In this document: positions 5,997 to 9,264 of the stretch, one piece after another
How the letters are laid out: the number at the start of each line of letters is the position of its first letter
Position numbering within the stretch: the stretch's first letter is position 1
Assembly (NCBI GenBank): GCA_947371715.1
Contig: CANBQQ010000090.1
Coordinates: 1 to 9,264 of the forward strand
Reading direction: 5' to 3'
Length of the DNA stretch: 9,264 bases
From: Flavipsychrobacter stenotrophus
GTDB taxonomy: Bacteria; Bacteroidota; Bacteroidia; Chitinophagales; Chitinophagaceae
The notes under the pieces: model-generated
Told to the model about the DNA's origin: nothing
Databases searched by the model: none
Seen by the model: only the letters and a program-made list of their open reading frames with translations
Made by a program: the position numbers and the translations under genes

Positions 5997-7853
5997 GTGA
6001 AAAAGACAACACTAATAGTACTTTCGTGCTTACTATACATCATTAATCAGGCTTTCCCAGCCAATGGTCAGGAACACGCAGGTCCCTTAGGCGCTAACCC
6101 TCAACTATTTGGCAAGCAAGAAAAGCATAACGTTGCTAAGAAAACAACTGCAATAACCCTGCCCTTCTTTGAAGACTTTACAGGTTATGATCTCTACCCC
6201 GATAACTCTAAGTGGATAGAGAAACAGGTATATATCAATAACACTATTTGCGTAAGCCCTGTCAGCAGGGGTGTTGCTACTTTCGATGCGCTGAATGAAC
6301 TGGGACATCCATGGGACCCGAGCAGCAATAATAATTTCCGCTATACCGATAGCCTTTCATCTCAGCCATTCGACCTTACGGGTTATACACCTAACGATAG
6401 TCTTTACCTAAGCTTTTTTTACCAGCCACAGGGATTAGGCTTCTTTCCTCTGGTTGCCGATTCTTTGGTACTTTTTATGAGGATCCGCTATGGAGATTGG
6501 CTGCCGGTGTGGAAAATGCAAGGCGCATCACTGCAGCCTTTTAAACAGGTAATGATTCCCATTACTGACACATTGTACTTTTATAATTCTTTCCAATTTC
6601 GATTCGCCAACATTGCAGCGCTCAACTACTCAGATGCTATTTGGAACTTGGATTATGTGCGATTTGATGCAGGACGCAATATGTACGATACGCTTGTAAA
6701 TGACATTGCCTATTCTTCTAACCCTACTCCACTGCTCAACGACTATACATCTATGCCCTACAGGCAGTTTATAGCCAATACAGCTGGTGAGCGGGCACTT
6801 AGTTATAGAGATAGCATCCATAACAACTACGATAGTCCACAGCCTGTTACTTATGGGTTTACCGCGAAAGATGAAGGTAGCGGCACAATTCTGCAATCAA
6901 TTGTAACGAACACAGCAACTTTAAACCCAACCGGTATCCAACAGTTAGCTAACAATGCCTACACTACTACAGTACCCGCAGGCATTTATGATAAGGTCGT
7001 CTTTGAGAATAAATATTATGTGCAAAGCACCACAGCTACAGGATCTTTACCCAACGACACTATAGTAAAAGAACAGGTATTTGATAATTACCTTGCTTAT
7101 GACGATGGCTCTGCTGAGCAGAGTTATTACCTTAGCCTGTTCCCTTCTCTTCCCGGTAAAATTGAGATCGAGCATCATCTCAACGTTCCCGATAGTATGC
7201 AGGGAATGGCCATCTATTTTGGTCGTACAGCTCCATCTCAATCATACAAATCATTTTCGATAGAAGTATACTCGCAGTTAGCCGGTATCAATGGTGCAGT
7301 AGCAGATAACCTGCTTTATGTTCAAGATCCCTGCTACCCCGGCTATGCAGATACTGTAAACAACTTCTGGATCTACAAATTCGATACGCCATTACCGCTG
7401 CCGGCTGGCACCTTTTATACCGGTGTAATGATGCCTGCAGAAAGTAGCAGCGACAGTCTTTACTTTGGCTTTGATCTGAACAGGATTGGAGGAAATCATG
7501 CCTATTATAATGTACTCTCTTCATGGAATCCATCCTTGCTGCATGGCGCGATAATGATGCGTCCGTTAATGGGTCAGGACATAAAAGCAAGTGGCATAGA
7601 ACCGGTAGTCGCTGCTAAAAAAGACATTTGGGAAGTATTCCCGAATCCTGCGTCAAATGAGATCAGCATTTCATTTCCGGGAGATGGAACTGCAAGCTAT
7701 ATTATTACTAACATACAAGGGCAAACAGTAAAAACCGGCAATACAGTTAACGGTAGCATTGTAGACGTTACGGCACTACATGCGGGCATGTACTTTATCA
7801 ATATTTCGTGTAACGGCGTAGCTGGTTCACCTAAGAAATTTATTAAATTATAA
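5997..7853 (+). CDS. T9SS type A sorting domain-containing secreted protein
   Basis: This is a large exported protein predicted to be carried across the outer membrane by the type IX secretion system and attached or released at the surface. The 618 residues begin with a Sec signal peptide (MKKT, hydrophobic core, PANG|QE near residue 24). A VLSC at residues 8-11 is weakly lipobox-like but lies early in the core, so I prefer signal peptidase I. The region of about 50-220 starts LPFFEDFTGYD and contains many D-S-L-Y and W/F strands. It resembles the jelly-roll/MAM-like beta-sandwich modules of Bacteroidota surface proteins. The middle (about 225-540) is beta-rich and unassigned. The C-terminus (544-618) is a type A sorting domain: WEVFPNPASNE at the start, IITNIQGQTV in the middle, GMYFINI and a final KKFIKL. 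Start is GTG, 2 bases after the PASTA stop. It overlaps no other real gene. Ligand or enzymatic role is unknown. Confidence 0.9.
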   Translation: MKKTTLIVLSCLLYIINQAFPANGQEHAGPLGANPQLFGKQEKHNVAKKTTAITLPFFEDFTGYDLYPDNSKWIEKQVYINNTICVSPVSRGVATFDALNELGHPWDPSSNNNFRYTDSLSSQPFDLTGYTPNDSLYLSFFYQPQGLGFFPLVADSLVLFMRIRYGDWLPVWKMQGASLQPFKQVMIPITDTLYFYNSFQFRFANIAALNYSDAIWNLDYVRFDAGRNMYDTLVNDIAYSSNPTPLLNDYTSMPYRQFIANTAGERALSYRDSIHNNYDSPQPVTYGFTAKDEGSGTILQSIVTNTATLNPTGIQQLANNAYTTTVPAGIYDKVVFENKYYVQSTTATGSLPNDTIVKEQVFDNYLAYDDGSAEQSYYLSLFPSLPGKIEIEHHLNVPDSMQGMAIYFGRTAPSQSYKSFSIEVYSQLAGINGAVADNLLYVQDPCYPGYADTVNNFWIYKFDTPLPLPAGTFYTGVMMPAESSSDSLYFGFDLNRIGGNHAYYNVLSSWNPSLLHGAIMMRPLMGQDIKASGIEPVVAAKKDIWEVFPNPASNEISISFPGDGTASYIITNIQGQTVKTGNTVNGSIVDVTALHAGMYFINISCNGVAGSPKKFIKL

Positions 7854-7856
7854 CTG

Positions 7857-8159
7857 ATGAAAAATATTACAGCTGAAGAACTGAAAAGCAGGCTGAGCAG
7901 CGGCGAAAAGCTAAACATAGTAGACGTTCGCGAACCATCTGAATACGCAGAATTCAACATCAATGGTAAGCTTGTGCCACTAGGCAAGATCATGGGCATG
8001 CAGTTTGATGATATCGAAGACCTTAAAGATGAAGAGGTTGTTGTGCATTGCAAAGCAGGCATGCGCAGTATGCAGGCATGTGTATTTATGGAACAGGCCG
8101 GCTTCACCAATGTAGTGAATCTGGTAGGTGGCATGGATGCATGGAAGAAACTGGGATAA
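7857..8159 (+). CDS. Single-domain rhodanese-like protein
   Basis: This small cytosolic protein of 100 residues has one rhodanese domain. Such domains move sulfane sulfur through a persulfide on the active-site Cys, for example from thiosulfate or toward cyanide, thiols or partner proteins. The landmarks are IVDVREPSEYAEFNI (21-35, the CH2A motif with Asp-Val-Arg-Glu), the active loop HCKAGMRS with Cys65 and a six-residue cradle, and the C-terminal LVGGMDAWKKLG (CH2B). There is no signal peptide, so it stays in the cytosol in contrast to the upstream exported proteins. Length matches GlpE/PspE-type single-domain proteins. The ATG is 3 bases after the stop of the T9SS cargo gene, so the two are almost certainly co-transcribed. 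The physiological sulfur donor and acceptor cannot be read from the sequence. Confidence 0.93.
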   Translation: MKNITAEELKSRLSSGEKLNIVDVREPSEYAEFNINGKLVPLGKIMGMQFDDIEDLKDEEVVVHCKAGMRSMQACVFMEQAGFTNVVNLVGGMDAWKKLG

Positions 8160-8262
8160 ACATATGACCCGAAAAGAGTGATCGATCTTAAATTTTAATT
8201 AATTGCAGATGGATACATTGTTAAACAAAATCTCAGCTCGTAGAGCAAGGTAACAATAGCAA

Positions 8263-8826
8263 ATGCACGAAATAGAACCTTTCTATAACTGGCGCCACTT
8301 GTATAATGCCGAAGAAGATGAGCAATCTCCCTTCTACGGCATAGAGCATAGCGAGTTTGAATTCTCCAATACCGTTTACAACTATTACATACATCCCCAG
8401 TGGGATGAATTTGGTTCGCGCACACTATACCTTAAAGTCTTGTTTGTGGACTATGAGCTTAACTACGCTATTATAGAAATGATAGGTGAATGGAATGATG
8501 CTGTGGAAAACGACATAATGCAGCTTAAGAGATCAGTTATAGACCTGATGATCAAAGACCACATTTCTAAATTCATCTTGGTCACTGAGAATGTACTCAA
8601 CTTCCATAGTAGTGACCGTGAATACTATGAAGAATGGATAGAAGATATTAAAGATGATGGAGGCTGGATAGTTTCCATCAACATGCCGGAACAAACCCAA
8701 TACGACTTCCACAAGTCAAAGATCGACCGCTACGTCACCTTTATGGAAGAACCAAACTGGCGTACTTATAAACCAGATCTGTTCTTCCAGGTGGTAGATA
8801 ATAGAATGCTAAGGTTACTGGAATAA
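8263..8826 (+). CDS. Conserved acidic protein of unknown function
   Basis: I do not recognise a named family, though the sequence resembles an uncharacterised protein I remember as common in Bacteroidota. The 187 residues have no signal peptide or membrane helix and are rich in Asp, Glu, Tyr and Trp, suggesting a cytosolic protein. Notable parts are IEPFYNWRHLYNAEEDEQSP (5-24), a YNYYIHPQWDEFGSRTLY stretch (39-56), the IGEWNDAVENDIM region (about 74-86), then a beta/alpha stretch FILVTENVLNFHSSD that looks like a buried strand followed by a loop. The tail is NWRTYKPDLFFQVVDNR. The invariant-looking aromatic/acidic clusters suggest a conserved surface. It lies 103 bases after the rhodanese gene on the same strand and is followed by a strong terminator, so it may be the last gene of the cluster or a separate unit. 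AAGG 12 bases before ATG is only a weak ribosome site. Confidence 0.85.
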   Translation: MHEIEPFYNWRHLYNAEEDEQSPFYGIEHSEFEFSNTVYNYYIHPQWDEFGSRTLYLKVLFVDYELNYAIIEMIGEWNDAVENDIMQLKRSVIDLMIKDHISKFILVTENVLNFHSSDREYYEEWIEDIKDDGGWIVSINMPEQTQYDFHKSKIDRYVTFMEEPNWRTYKPDLFFQVVDNRMLRLLE

Positions 8827-8843
8827 TAACCAACGCAATACTT

Positions 8844-8885
8844 AAAAGCAACAGGGGCGGACAATAGTCCGTCCCTGCTGCTTTT
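8844..8885. terminator. Long hairpin terminator after the unknown-function gene
   Basis: Arms 8844-8862 and 8867-8885 pair over 19 bp with one A-C mismatch and one G-T pair, around the tetraloop AATA. The stem is GC-rich in its upper part and ends in CTTTT on the plus strand and AAAA on the left arm, so it could stop transcription in both directions. It sits 17 bases after the stop codon at 8826. Confidence 0.85.
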
Positions 8886-9157
8886 ACTACGTCTTGTGTG
8901 CAAGACTATTGCTAATTATCTCGGTAATGGAGGGCAAAGAGTACAGTCCTAAATATTATACCAACATCCTTATTAAATCTACCAACTTCAAAAATGCTCT
9001 GTTGTCGTTAGCACAATTCAAGACGAACGCAAGCATTTAACACTCCAACACTGATACCTAGCCATCCAGATTCAGACAATCCACGTCTGGCTTCCTTTCT
9101 ATCCTTTAATCTTTCAAATCCTGGTTCAGACAATTTCAACGGGAAGGGTATAAAAGC
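8886..9157. other. Gene-free gap between convergent units, with degenerate repeats
   Basis: I find no credible gene here on either strand. A small hairpin, GTCTTG-TGTG-CAAGAC (8891-8906), follows the terminator but has no T-run. The right half (9064-9134) holds a direct repeat and C/T-rich micro-repeats, listed separately. The middle (about 8907-9060) shows nothing I can assign. Confidence 0.6.
9064..9134. repeat. Direct repeat of a TTCAGACAAT motif with micro-repeats between
   Basis: The 17-base units at 9064-9080 and 9118-9134 agree at 15 positions and both end TTCAGACAAT, 54 bases apart. Between them lies a run of period 8-9 units (CTTTCTATC, CTTTAATC, TTTCAAATC at 9095-9120). On the minus strand this reads as TTGTCTGAACCAGGATTTGA, a sequence type I remember from gaps in many Bacteroidota genomes. 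The family assignment is from memory only. Confidence 0.5.
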
Positions 9158-9193
9158 AAATAACCCTTAGCAAGTTAATGCTAAGGGTTATTT
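9158..9193 (-). terminator. rRNA operon terminator
   Basis: A perfect 15-bp stem (9158-9172 with 9179-9193) encloses the 6-base loop AGTTAA. On the minus strand it lies about 8 bases after the 5S rRNA 3' end, and the descending arm ends in TTATTT followed by GCTTTTAT. This fits an intrinsic terminator for the rRNA operon. Confidence 0.88.
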
Positions 9194-9200
9194 AATAAAT

Positions 9201-9264
9201 ATGGCAACTACCTACTCTCCCACATTGTTGTGTAGTACCATCGGCCATGGGGGGCTTAACTGCT
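9201..9264 (-). rRNA. rrf: 5S ribosomal RNA, 3' half (5' part beyond window edge)
   Basis: The minus strand reads GTTAAGCCC, then GCCGATGGTACTAC, then GTGGGAGAGTAGGTAGTTGCC. These are the conserved helix and loop segments of the 3' half of bacterial 5S rRNA, in the right order and spacing. The exact 3' end is set to 9201 and may be off by a few bases because the pairing 5' end is outside the window. About 45-50 bases of the gene are missing. It marks the end of an rRNA operon lying to the right and transcribed toward the plus-strand genes. Confidence 0.95.

Noticed and set aside
7697..8134. Minus-strand open frame of 145 codons over the cargo C-terminus and rhodanese
   Set aside because: It is antisense to the T9SS sorting domain and to the rhodanese active site, both secure.
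8218..8228. TTGTT-A-AACAA palindrome before the 8263 gene as an operator
   Set aside because: Short, AT-rich and without a matching -7 element nearby; chance is a sufficient explanation.
8940..9030. Minus-strand fragment ending in RAFLKLVDLIRMLV as a gene remnant
   Set aside because: Too short, without a start or recognisable family, and within a gap that otherwise looks non-coding.
9064..9134. CRISPR array
   Set aside because: Only two imperfect 17-base copies exist, and the sequence between them is low-complexity micro-repeat rather than a spacer.
9111..9135. Possible tRNA T-arm (GGTTCAGAC)
   Set aside because: No acceptor stem, anticodon arm or proper GTTCRA loop can be built around it on either strand.

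Overview
The window looks like a chromosomal stretch from a member of the Bacteroidota, most likely of the Chitinophagales/Chitinophagaceae type. The clues are a surface or secreted protein with a type IX secretion (T9SS) C-terminal sorting domain, a GldN-like T9SS protein, several promoter -7 elements of the Bacteroidota form TAnnTTTG, short AT-rich leaders without clear Shine-Dalgarno sequences, and Bacteroidota-like versions of RecG and Ddl. The genus assignment is inference.

Layout, left to right. A minus-strand block (1-3657) reads, in transcription order, TrmB-family regulator, GldN-like secreted protein, then recG, whose 3' end runs off the left edge. recG has its own good promoter and an odd start with no ATG where one is expected. 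At 3658-3727 a compact divergent promoter region carries a 21-bp inverted repeat between two -7 elements. To the right, on the plus strand, are a 66-residue two-helix membrane protein (3728-3928), a 191-bp gap with repeat-like sequence and a predicted ddl promoter, and then a compact cluster: ddl (D-Ala-D-Ala ligase), a membrane-anchored triple-PASTA protein, a 618-residue T9SS cargo protein and a single-domain rhodanese. The last three are separated by only 2-3 bases. A gene for an acidic protein of unknown function (8263-8826) follows and ends at a strong hairpin terminator. The remaining 374 bp (8827-9200) hold no gene but carry degenerate repeats and two terminators. The right edge holds the 3' half of a 5S rRNA gene on the minus strand, so an rRNA operon converges on the plus-strand genes.

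How the genes may work together. Ddl makes the D-Ala-D-Ala dipeptide for peptidoglycan precursors, and PASTA domains typically bind peptidoglycan or muropeptides, so the first two genes of the cluster share a cell-wall theme. The cargo protein and the GldN-like protein both belong to type IX secretion but lie in separate, divergent transcription units. The TrmB regulator is placed to control itself, the GldN-like gene and the small membrane protein through the shared inverted repeat; this is inference from position.

I see no CRISPR array, transposase, phage gene, toxin-antitoxin pair or recognisable defence system. The most unusual items are the GldN-like paralogue under a TrmB regulator, the missing canonical recG start, and the conserved unknown gene at 8263.
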